NCBI GenBank assembly: GCA_041480065.1
Contig: JBGOZF010000005.1
Coordinates: 29,025 to 93,024 of the forward strand
From: Fen-999 sp041480065
GTDB taxonomy: Bacteria; Pseudomonadota; Gammaproteobacteria; Burkholderiales; Rhodocyclaceae
Reading direction: 5' to 3'
DNA: 64,000 nt
Part shown: one piece after another, positions 34,936-42,107 of the stretch
How the letters are laid out: each line of letters opens with the position of its first letter
Position numbering within the stretch: position 1 is the stretch's first letter
Notes under the pieces: generated by a model
Database searches by the model: none
What the model was told of the DNA's origin: nothing
What the model saw: only the letters and a program-made list of their open reading frames with translations
Made by a program: the position numbers and the translations under genes

Positions 34936-35046
34936 AGGACGACCTGGTGAGGGTGAACGCGGACGCGGACGATCCGGTGAGGGTGGGTGAAGAGGCGTCT
35001 AGTGGCTAAGGGGGGAAACTGGCAGAACTGCCGGGAGAGCCCGGCG

Positions 35047-35099
35047 CCGGCCTTACCGGAGGTCAGCCCTTCTGGTGGGGCTGCACGGATTAAGGCCGG
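35047..35099 (-). promoter_or_regulatory. Nested stem-loop in the trxA-rho intergenic leader
   Basis: A perfect 9-bp inverted repeat, CCGGCCTTA (35047-35055) and TAAGGCCGG (35091-35099), encloses a second hairpin, CAGCCC (35064-35069) with GGGCTG (35078-35083). It lies just downstream of the trxA stop and about 110 nt before rho. There is no T-run, so it is not a classical terminator. It may stabilise the trxA message or take part in rho autoregulation. Confidence 0.5.
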
Positions 35100-35111
35100 A
35101 CTCTAGCGGTA

Positions 35112-35438
35112 TCAGAGGTTGCTGTCAATAAAGGCCGTGAGTTGGGACTTCGAGAGGGCACCGATCTTGGTTGCCTCGACGTTGCCGCCCTTGAACAGGA
35201 TCAGGGTCGGAATGCCGCGAATGCCGTATTCGCCGGGCGTCTTGGGATTCTCGTCGATGTTGAGCTTGGCGACCTTCAATCTGCCGCCGTATTCCTTGGC
35301 AACCTCGTCGAGGATCGGCGCAATCATCTTGCATGGACCGCACCACTCGGCCCAGTAGTCGACCAACACGGGTGTGCCGGACTCCAGCACTTCGGTCTTG
35401 AAGGTGGTATCGGTCACGTGAAGGATATGTTCGCTCAT
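35112..35438 (-). CDS. trxA: Thioredoxin
   Basis: A 108-residue cytoplasmic thioredoxin. The redox motif is WCGPC (C33, C36) in YWAEWCGPCKMIAP, and the cis-Pro is in GIRGIPTLILFKGG. It supplies electrons to ribonucleotide reductase, peroxiredoxins such as the bcp product, and others. It heads the trxA-rho-rpmE cluster and is divergent from fdxA. Confidence 0.96.
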   Translation of the reverse strand: MSEHILHVTDTTFKTEVLESGTPVLVDYWAEWCGPCKMIAPILDEVAKEYGGRLKVAKLNIDENPKTPGEYGIRGIPTLILFKGGNVEATKIGALSKSQLTAFIDSNL

Positions 35439-35614
35439 GAATTCCTCAGCATGGTTGCTCCCCGCAGTCGCGGCAAAGTCCTCTGTTTCGACGTGGGAAT
35501 GGGATGGAAAGGGCGTTGTACTGCGGATGCTAGCAAAAAAATGCCGCCGCGGGAAAGCGGCCGACTTGGCAGCGAACTATACTGGCAAAACGTTCGGGCG
35601 TGAGGGATTGCTTC

Positions 35615-35938
35615 ATGGCGTACGTCGTCACGGAGGCCTGCATCAAATGCAAATACACCGACTGCGTCGATGTCTGCCCGGTCGACTGTTTTCGCGAAGG
35701 GCCCAATTTCCTCGTCATCGATCCGGAAGAGTGCATTGACTGCACGCTGTGCGTGCCCGAATGCCCGGTGGAAGCGATCTTTGCCGAGGACGACGTTCCC
35801 GCCGAGCAGCGAGACTTCATTGCCCTGAATGCCGAGTTGGCCAGGCAATGGCCAGCCATCATAGAGCGCAAGGCGCCGGCTGCCGATGCCGACCAATGGC
35901 GCGGCGTCGCCGGCAAATTGCGCCACCTGAAGCGCTGA
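35615..35938 (+). CDS. fdxA: 7Fe ferredoxin, FdxA type
   Basis: A 107-residue ferredoxin with two cluster motifs: CIKCKYTDCVDVCPVDCF near the start (mixed 3Fe/4Fe spacing) and CIDCTLCVPECPVEAIF. The C-terminal extension with DFIALNAELARQWP is typical of FdxA in Azotobacter and betaproteobacteria. The ATG at 35615 (MAYVV) matches the usual start. A TATACT at 35578-35583 could be a -10 element but has a weak -35 partner. Confidence 0.95.
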   Translation: MAYVVTEACIKCKYTDCVDVCPVDCFREGPNFLVIDPEECIDCTLCVPECPVEAIFAEDDVPAEQRDFIALNAELARQWPAIIERKAPAADADQWRGVAGKLRHLKR

Positions 35939-35952
35939 CAGAGGAGACCGAC

Positions 35953-36402
35953 ATGCGAGTATCGGAGATTCTGGCCATCAAGGGCCAGGTGCTGTACACC
36001 ATATCGCCCCAGAAGAAGCTTTCCGAGGCAGTGGCCACCATGAGCCAGCATGACGTCGGCTCGCTGGTCTGCTTCGAACACGGACGCATGGTGGGTGTCC
36101 TGACGTTCCGCGAGGTAATGGGGACGCTGTACGCCAAGGGCGCCGCCTGGGGCGCCGAGCGGGTCGCCGACGTCATGGTGCCTGATCCCATCGTCGGCGA
36201 ACCCGGCATGGAGGTGGACGATCTGCGCCGCCTGATGCTCGAGAAGCACATGCGCTACCTGCCGATCATGGACGGCGGCACGCTGCTCGGCGTGATCTCC
36301 TTCCACGATGTCGCCCGCGCCGTGCTCGAGGAGCAGGGGTTCGAGAACCGCATGCTCAAGGCCTATATCAACGACTGGTCCCAGGTGGAAAGACCGGTCT
36401 GA
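35953..36402 (+). CDS. CBS-domain pair protein
   Basis: A 149-residue protein made almost entirely of two CBS motifs (residues about 1-65 and 70-135), which usually bind adenine nucleotides. The segments VGSLVCFEHGRMVGVLTFRE and RYLPIMDGGTLLGVISFHDV are the two repeats. It follows fdxA by 14 nt with a GAGGAGA ribosome site and is probably co-transcribed. Partner and ligand are not known. Confidence 0.88.
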   Translation: MRVSEILAIKGQVLYTISPQKKLSEAVATMSQHDVGSLVCFEHGRMVGVLTFREVMGTLYAKGAAWGAERVADVMVPDPIVGEPGMEVDDLRRLMLEKHMRYLPIMDGGTLLGVISFHDVARAVLEEQGFENRMLKAYINDWSQVERPV

Positions 36403-36460
36403 AAGCCCCCGGGGGGCGTGATAATATCGGCGTCAGTCGATTCCCGTCCCCCAAGGCTCA

Positions 36461-37564
36461 ATGTCAGGCAATACCTTCGGCACGCTATTCCGGGTCACCT
36501 CCTTCGGAGAGTCTCACGGCCCGGCGATCGGTTGCGTGGTGGACGGCTGCCCACCGGGCCTGGAACTCTCCGAGGCCGACATTCAGGCGGAGCTCGACCG
36601 TCGCAAGCCGGGCACGTCCCGCCACGTCACCCAGCGGCGCGAGCCGGATACGGTCGAAATACTCTCCGGTGTCTTCGAAGGCCGTACCGCCGGTACGCCC
36701 ATCGCGCTCCTGATCCGCAACGAGGACCAGCGCAGCAAGGACTACGGCAACATCGTCCAGACCTTCCGCCCGGGGCACGCCGACTACACGTACTGGCAGA
36801 AGTCCGGCATTCGCGACTACCGCGGCGGTGGTCGTGCCAGCGCCCGCGAAACGGCCGTGCGGGTTGCCGCCGGCGCCATTGCCCGCAAGTGGCTGCGCGA
36901 GCGTTTCGGCGTTGTCATACGTGGCTGCATGAGCCAGTTGGGACCGATAGCGATTCCGTTCCGGAACTGGGCGGACGTTGCCGCCAATCCTTTCTTCGCC
37001 GCCGATGCCGCCGTTGTTCCGCAACTGGAGGCCTACATGGACCAGTTGCGCAAGGACGGCGATTCCGTCGGCGCGCGCATTACCGCCGTGGCCGAGGGCG
37101 TTCCGGTCGGCTGGGGGGATCCGGTCTATGATCGCCTGGACGCCGATCTCGCCTACGCGATGATGGGCATCAATGCGGTCAAGGGCGTCGAGATCGGCGC
37201 CGGCTTCGCCTCGGTGACCCAGCGCGGCAGCGAACATGGCGACGAGATGACGCCTGGCGGCTTCGTCACCAACCACGCCGGCGGGATTCTGGGCGGCATT
37301 TCGACCGGCCAGGATATCGTCGTCAATGTCGCCATCAAGCCGACTTCCAGCATTCGCCTGCCCAGGCGATCGATAGACCTTCAGGGGCATCTGACCACGG
37401 TGGAAACTCACGGCCGCCACGATCCCTGCGTTGGCATCCGCGCCACGCCGATCGTCGAGGCGATGCTGGCGCTGGTGCTGATCGATGCCGCGATGCATCA
37501 CCGGGCGCAGTGCGCCGACGTCCGATGCCCGACTGCGAAAATTCCGGGTCGGCTGATAGAATGA
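36461..37564 (+). CDS. aroC: Chorismate synthase
   Basis: A 367-residue FMN-dependent enzyme that makes chorismate from EPSP, the last shikimate step and the source for the tryptophan genes further on. Signatures are GESHGPAIGCVVDGCPPG, RPGHADYTYWQKSGIRDYRGGGRASARET and the C-terminal DPCVGIRATPIVEAM. The C-terminal end (CPTAKIPGRLIE) is slightly unusual but complete. Confidence 0.96.
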   Translation: MSGNTFGTLFRVTSFGESHGPAIGCVVDGCPPGLELSEADIQAELDRRKPGTSRHVTQRREPDTVEILSGVFEGRTAGTPIALLIRNEDQRSKDYGNIVQTFRPGHADYTYWQKSGIRDYRGGGRASARETAVRVAAGAIARKWLRERFGVVIRGCMSQLGPIAIPFRNWADVAANPFFAADAAVVPQLEAYMDQLRKDGDSVGARITAVAEGVPVGWGDPVYDRLDADLAYAMMGINAVKGVEIGAGFASVTQRGSEHGDEMTPGGFVTNHAGGILGGISTGQDIVVNVAIKPTSSIRLPRRSIDLQGHLTTVETHGRHDPCVGIRATPIVEAMLALVLIDAAMHHRAQCADVRCPTAKIPGRLIE

Positions 37565-37592
37565 ACCATTACTTAAGACAGGGAGAACGCCC

Positions 37593-37853
37593 ATGCAGAT
37601 AGATCATCACGACCTATACAGCGAGTTCCCGGAAATGCGCGTCGCCATCGACGCCCTCAAGGTGTCTCACGCCCAGTTCGGCCGAATGTTTGCAACCTAC
37701 AACCGGCTGACGGGCAAGGTGGAAGACCTCGAGGAACACGATATGCCGGTCGCCGATTTCACGCTGGAGGACATGAAGAAGCACCGCGTCAAACTCAAGG
37801 ATCAGATATACGGTTTCCTGCTGGCCTTCCAGGTCGGGCAAAGCCACAGGTAA
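37593..37853 (+). CDS. DUF465 (YdcH) family protein
   Basis: An 86-residue small helical protein. The pattern DLYSEFPEMRVAIDALKVSHAQFGRM followed by VEDLE and a final LKDQIYGFL helix fits the YdcH/SlyX-like DUF465 family. Such proteins are short coiled coils of unknown function. It has a GGGAG ribosome site and lies 28 nt after aroC. Confidence 0.85.
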   Translation: MQIDHHDLYSEFPEMRVAIDALKVSHAQFGRMFATYNRLTGKVEDLEEHDMPVADFTLEDMKKHRVKLKDQIYGFLLAFQVGQSHR

Positions 37854-37884
37854 TCGGGAAAGGGCATTCGCCCGCCGGTCGCGA

Positions 37885-39048
37885 ATGCCTATCGCCGCCC
37901 CTGCGCCTCATTGGCGGCTGTCCGCCTGGTATTTCTGTTACTTCGCTTTTGTCGGCGCCTTCGCGCCGTATTTCACCCTCTACCTGCAATCCCTCGGCCT
38001 GACTGCGGCCGCCATCGGCACCCTGATGTCGCTGATGCTGGCGATGCGCCTGGTGGCGCCCAACCTCTGGGGCTGGCTGGCCGACCACCTCGGCCACAAG
38101 GTCATGGTCATCCGGCTGTCGGCACTGCTGTCCGCCGCCGGTTTCCTGATCTTCTTCCTCGTTCGCGACTTCTGGGGCCTGTTCGTCGCCATGGCCGTGA
38201 TGTCGTTCTTCTGGAGCGCGGCGCTGCCACTCGTGGAGGCCCTGACGCTGCGCCACCTCGAAGGCCGCGCCGAGCACTACGGCCGCATCCGTCTTTGGGG
38301 TTCGGTCGGTTTCATCGCGGCCGTCCTGGCGACGGGCGCCTGGCTCGACCGCGCGCCGCTTGCCAGCCTGCTTTGGGTCAATCTCGCATTGCTGGTCGCT
38401 ATCGGCTTGTGCGCCCTGCTGCTGGTTGATGCTCCGGCGCCCCAGTCAGCCCAGGCGCCCGCATCTCTGAAGAGCGGTCTGCTGCGGCCCGAGGTGCTGG
38501 TCCTGTTGGCCGCCTGCCTGCTGATGTCGGCTGCCCATGGCCCCTTCTATGTCTTCTATTCCATCCACCTCGTCGATCACGGCTACGACAAGTCGGCAGT
38601 CGGCGTCCTCTGGTCGCTGGGGGTCTTCGCGGAAATCGGCGTTTTCATCTGCATGCCGCGCTTGCTGCGCGCCTGGTCGCCGCGCGCCATCCTGATGGCA
38701 AGTTTCGTCCTCGCCGTCGTGCGGTTTCTGCTGATCGGGTGGGGTGCCGACCATGTCGTGCTGATGTTCCTGGCCCAGGTCATGCACGGCGCCACTTTCG
38801 GCGCCTATCACGCCGCGGCGGTGGCGGCGCTCAACCACTGGTTCCCGCCGCGCCAGCAGGGGCGCGTGCAGGCGCTCTACGGGAGTATTTCCTTCGGCGC
38901 CGGCGGCATGGTCGGCAACGTCGCCAGTGGCGCCGCCTGGGAAAGCCTGGGGCCGGCGGTCACATTCACCTTGGGCTCCGCCTTCGCGGCGGCGGGCCTG
39001 CTGCTGACCTGGCTCGGCATGTCATCTACTCGCGGCGACGCGCGTTAG
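37885..39048 (+). CDS. MFS_1-like major facilitator transporter
   Basis: A 387-residue transporter with about twelve hydrophobic segments. The conserved loop 2-3 motif appears as PNLWGWLADHLGHKVMVIR, and GRIRLWGSVGFIAAVLATG is typical of the phenylpropionate permease (HcaT)-like branch. Its substrate cannot be told from sequence. In betaproteobacteria such a gene is common between aroC and the leu genes. Confidence 0.85.
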   Translation: MPIAAPAPHWRLSAWYFCYFAFVGAFAPYFTLYLQSLGLTAAAIGTLMSLMLAMRLVAPNLWGWLADHLGHKVMVIRLSALLSAAGFLIFFLVRDFWGLFVAMAVMSFFWSAALPLVEALTLRHLEGRAEHYGRIRLWGSVGFIAAVLATGAWLDRAPLASLLWVNLALLVAIGLCALLLVDAPAPQSAQAPASLKSGLLRPEVLVLLAACLLMSAAHGPFYVFYSIHLVDHGYDKSAVGVLWSLGVFAEIGVFICMPRLLRAWSPRAILMASFVLAVVRFLLIGWGADHVVLMFLAQVMHGATFGAYHAAAVAALNHWFPPRQQGRVQALYGSISFGAGGMVGNVASGAAWESLGPAVTFTLGSAFAAAGLLLTWLGMSSTRGDAR

Positions 39049-39058
39049 AATCGCTGTT

Positions 39059-39630
39059 ATGCGCCTGTCACAAGCTCTTCTCGTCATCTTGGCATTGACG
39101 GCCTGCCAGAACGTACCCATCACGGGCCGTAGCCAGTTGCAACTCATCTCGGCCGGTGAGGAGGCCCGCATGGGCCTTTCCGCCTACCAGCAAGTTCTGC
39201 AGAAGGAAAAGTTGTCCCACGACCCAGCGCTCGATGAACTGGTCGCCCACGCCATCGCCCGCCACGGCGCCGAGCGCGTGAGCCAGCAACTGGTCGTTGA
39301 AGGAGTGACCGTCGCAGCAGTTCTTGGCAGCCAGGACAGGAAGCGCGCCGATCTCTACGGCGGGCTGATCGGTGCCGGCGCGACACTGGGCTTCATCCTG
39401 CCCTACTCGCGGCTGCATGAATCCGAGGCCGATCGCATGGGCCTCTGGTCTACATGGCCAAGGCCGGCTACGATCCGCACGCGGCGCTGGAACTCCGGAA
39501 ACGCATGGCGGCTATGGACAAGAGCAAGGCCCCCGAACTGCTGTCCACCCATCCGGCTGACGCCACCCGGATCCGGCAGATCGAGCAATGGCTGCCGGAG
39601 GCGCTTTCGTATTATCGGCCTGTGCGATAA
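39059..39630 (+). pseudogene. Broken M48 peptidase (LoiP/YcaL-like lipoprotein)
   Basis: The N-terminus (lipobox ending LTAC, then NVPITGRSQLQLIS) is that of periplasmic M48 lipoproteins. The text then jumps from DPALDELV to AHAIARHGAERVSQQL, so the usual block of about 50-60 residues ending in the catalytic HE is missing in frame. After SEADRMGL an extra CT (39442-39447, CTCT) shifts the frame; in the restored frame it reads VYMAKAGYDPHAALELRKRM to EQWLPEALSYYRPVR and stops at 39630. Both lesions should abolish activity. Pseudogene status is clear unless a sequencing error is involved. Confidence 0.85.
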
Positions 39631-39660
39631 TCGAATCCTTCCGGTCGTACAGCCAGTCCT

Positions 39661-39816
39661 ATGCCAAAGACGCTCTACGACAGGCTCTTGGGTGCGTTAC
39701 GTCGACCGCACGGTGGTGAGGCACGGCGCTTCCCGGCAACCGTCGTCACCTGGCGATTGATATCGCAGGTGTTCGCTGTGTTCTTCGTATTCCTCGTGTT
39801 GAAAGGTTTTCCATGA
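39661..39816 (+). pseudogene. Possible leuC 5' scar (51-codon frame coupled to leuB)
   Basis: An ATG at 39661 opens MPKTLYDRLLGAL, very close to the LeuC N-terminus (PKTLYDKLWD). Shortly after, another frame reads YVDRTVV, recalling the YIDRHLVHEV segment of LeuC. The frame ends with TGA overlapping the leuB ATG. leuC and leuD are otherwise absent between the MFS gene and leuB, where they are expected. It may be a deletion scar, or a coincidental small leader frame. Confidence 0.4.
39771..39811. repeat. TTCTTCGT-type intergenic repeat before leuB
   Basis: The stretch GTGTTCTTCGTATTCCTCGTG is a degenerate run of a TTC(T)TCGTG unit that reads as an Asn-Thr-rich repeat on the other strand. Similar runs occur between genes of many proteobacteria and often accompany the CGCAGAGG repeats, of which one copy is seen at 13241-13313. 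Confidence 0.45.
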
Positions 39817-40868
39817 AGATTTGTGTTCTGCCGGGTGACGGTATCGGTCCGGAAATCACCGGCGAGGCAGTGAGAGTCTTGCAGGCCTTGGGCCTGAAGA
39901 TCGAGATGGAAGAGGCCCTGCTCGGCGGTTGCGCCGTCGATGCCACCGGCAGCCCTTATCCCGAGGCCACGCAGAAACTGGCGCAGGCGGCCGATGCCGT
40001 TCTGCTGGGTGCCGTCGGCGGCCCGAAGTGGGACAACAATCCCCGCGAGCAGCGTCCCGAGCGCGGACTGCTGGGCATCCGCAAGCACCTCAACCTGTTC
40101 GCGAATCTGCGGCCGGCCGTGCTCTACCCCGAACTCGCCAATGCCTCGACGCTGAAGCCCGAAGTGGTCGCCGGATTGGACATCCTGATCGTGCGCGAAC
40201 TGACCGGGGACATCTATTTCGGCCAGCCGCGCGGCATCGAGGTCAGGGATGGCCAGCGCGTGGGTGTGAATACCATGATCTACAGCGAGAGCGAGATTCG
40301 CCGCATCGCCCGTGTGGCCTTCGCGGCCGCCCGTCGGCGCAATCGCAAGCTGTGCTCGGTGGACAAGATGAACGTGCTGGAGTGCACCCAGCTCTGGCGC
40401 GACGTGGTGATCGAGACGGCGAAGGAGTTCCCGGATGTGGAACTGTCGCACATGCTGGTGGACAATGCCGCCATGCAACTGGTGCGCAATCCCAGGCAGT
40501 TCGACGTCATGGTGACCGGCAACATGTTCGGCGACATCCTCTCGGACGAGGCATCGATGCTGACGGGGTCCATCGGCATGCTGCCCTCGGCTTCGCTCGA
40601 CGAGAACAACAAGGGCCTCTATGAGCCTTGTCACGGCTCGGCGCCGGATATCGCGGGCAAGGGTGTGGCCAACCCGCTGGCGACGATCCTTTCAGTCGCT
40701 ATGATGTTACGCTATACCTTTGGTAATGAGGATGCGGCGGGACGCATCGAAACCGCAGTAAAAACGGTTTTGGCGCAGGGCTATCGCACCGGCGACATCT
40801 ATGAACCCGGGATGAAGCGGGTGGGTACGCGGGAAATGGGCGATGCGGTTCTGGCGGCGCTCCGATAG
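39813..40868 (+). CDS. leuB: 3-Isopropylmalate dehydrogenase
   Basis: A 351-residue NAD-dependent decarboxylating dehydrogenase of leucine synthesis. Motifs are LPGDGIGPEIT at the start, LLGAVGGPKWDNNPREQRPE, the substrate residues in RELTGDIYFGQPRG, and GSAPDIAGKGVANPLATILSVAMML. Full length. Neighbours asd and fimV are as usual, but leuC and leuD are not upstream. Confidence 0.96.
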   Translation: MKICVLPGDGIGPEITGEAVRVLQALGLKIEMEEALLGGCAVDATGSPYPEATQKLAQAADAVLLGAVGGPKWDNNPREQRPERGLLGIRKHLNLFANLRPAVLYPELANASTLKPEVVAGLDILIVRELTGDIYFGQPRGIEVRDGQRVGVNTMIYSESEIRRIARVAFAAARRRNRKLCSVDKMNVLECTQLWRDVVIETAKEFPDVELSHMLVDNAAMQLVRNPRQFDVMVTGNMFGDILSDEASMLTGSIGMLPSASLDENNKGLYEPCHGSAPDIAGKGVANPLATILSVAMMLRYTFGNEDAAGRIETAVKTVLAQGYRTGDIYEPGMKRVGTREMGDAVLAALR

Positions 40869-40894
40869 CTGCAGGGCATTCAAGGAAGACTGAG

Positions 40895-42001
40895 ATGACA
40901 CATGTGGGTCTGGTGGGCTGGCGCGGCATGGTGGGCTCGGTGCTCATGCAGCGCATGCGCGAGGAGAAGGACTTCGCATTGGTCGAGCCCGTGTTCTTCA
41001 CCACGTCCAGCGTGGGTGGCAAGGGGCCGGCCGAAGGTGGTGGTGCACCGCTCAAGGACGGTCGCAGCATCGAGGAACTGAAGGCGATGGACATCATCAT
41101 CACCTGCCAGGGCGGCGACTACACCAGCGAGGTGTATCCGAAGCTGCGTGGGGCCGGGTGGACTGGCCACTGGATCGATGCGGCCTCGGCCCTTCGCATG
41201 AAGGACGATGCGGTCATCATCCTCGATCCGGTCAACCTGCATGTGATCAAGGACGCCCTGGCCAGGGGCGGTCGTAGCTGGATCGGTGGCAACTGCACGG
41301 TTTCCCTGATGCTGATGGCGCTGGGCGGGCTGTTCAAGGCGGATCTGGTCGAGTGGATGACCTCGATGACCTACCAGGCCGCCTCCGGCGCCGGCGCTCA
41401 GAACATGCGCGAACTGCTGGCACAGATGGGCGAAGCCCATCGCGTGGCCAAGTCCCTGCTCGACGATCCCGCCTCGGCGATTCTCGACATCGACCGCGAG
41501 GTGGCGGGCATCCTGCGCGACGGCTCCTTCCCGACCGAGAACTTCGGCGTACCGCTGGCTGGGTCGCTGATCCCCTGGATCGACAAGGATCTGGGCAACG
41601 GTCAGAGCCGCGAGGAGTGGAAAGGGCAGGCGGAAACCAACAAGATACTCGGCCTGGATGCCGGCCGGATTCCTGTGGACGGACTGTGCGTACGCATCGG
41701 TGCCATGCGCTGCCATTCCCAGGCGCTGACGATAAAGCTAAAGAAAGACGTTCCGGCGGCCGATATCGAGGCGATACTGGCTGCCCATAATCACTGGGTC
41801 AAGGTTGTGCCGAACCAGCGCGAGGTGACAATGAAGGAACTGACGCCCGCTGCCGTGACCGGTACCCTGACCGTTCCGGTTGGCCGGCTGCGTCAAATGA
41901 GCATGGGAAGCCAGTTCCTCTCTGCGTTTACGGTTGGCGACCAGTTGCTCTGGGGGGCTGCCGAGCCCCTGCGCCGGATGTTACGCATACTGCTGGACTG
42001 A
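40895..42001 (+). CDS. asd: Aspartate-semialdehyde dehydrogenase
   Basis: A 368-residue enzyme reducing aspartyl phosphate to the semialdehyde, the shared precursor of lysine, threonine and methionine. It begins THVGLVGWRGMVGSVLMQRM (NADP motif), has the catalytic Cys in WIGGNCTVSLMLMALGG, and MRCHSQALTIKLKKD. The gene follows leuB by 26 nt and should be co-transcribed. It supplies hom and thrC products elsewhere in the window. Confidence 0.96.
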   Translation: MTHVGLVGWRGMVGSVLMQRMREEKDFALVEPVFFTTSSVGGKGPAEGGGAPLKDGRSIEELKAMDIIITCQGGDYTSEVYPKLRGAGWTGHWIDAASALRMKDDAVIILDPVNLHVIKDALARGGRSWIGGNCTVSLMLMALGGLFKADLVEWMTSMTYQAASGAGAQNMRELLAQMGEAHRVAKSLLDDPASAILDIDREVAGILRDGSFPTENFGVPLAGSLIPWIDKDLGNGQSREEWKGQAETNKILGLDAGRIPVDGLCVRIGAMRCHSQALTIKLKKDVPAADIEAILAAHNHWVKVVPNQREVTMKELTPAAVTGTLTVPVGRLRQMSMGSQFLSAFTVGDQLLWGAAEPLRRMLRILLD

Positions 42002-42044
42002 CGGTTGCTTGCAACAAGCTGCAATTCTGATGTGAAGGTTTAGC

Positions 42045-42073
42045 TTGCATCGCTAACATCATGATGTTATTTT
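42045..42073 (+). promoter_or_regulatory. Candidate sigma-70 promoter of fimV
   Basis: TTGCAT (42045-42050), a 17-nt spacer and TATTTT (42068-42073) precede the GTG start of fimV by about 35 nt, in an AT-rich island between asd and fimV. Box quality is moderate. It implies that fimV has its own promoter besides read-through from asd. Confidence 0.4.
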
Positions 42074-42107
42074 GAATGCTGGGGTGATATCCCTGCCGGG
42101 AGGCGAC

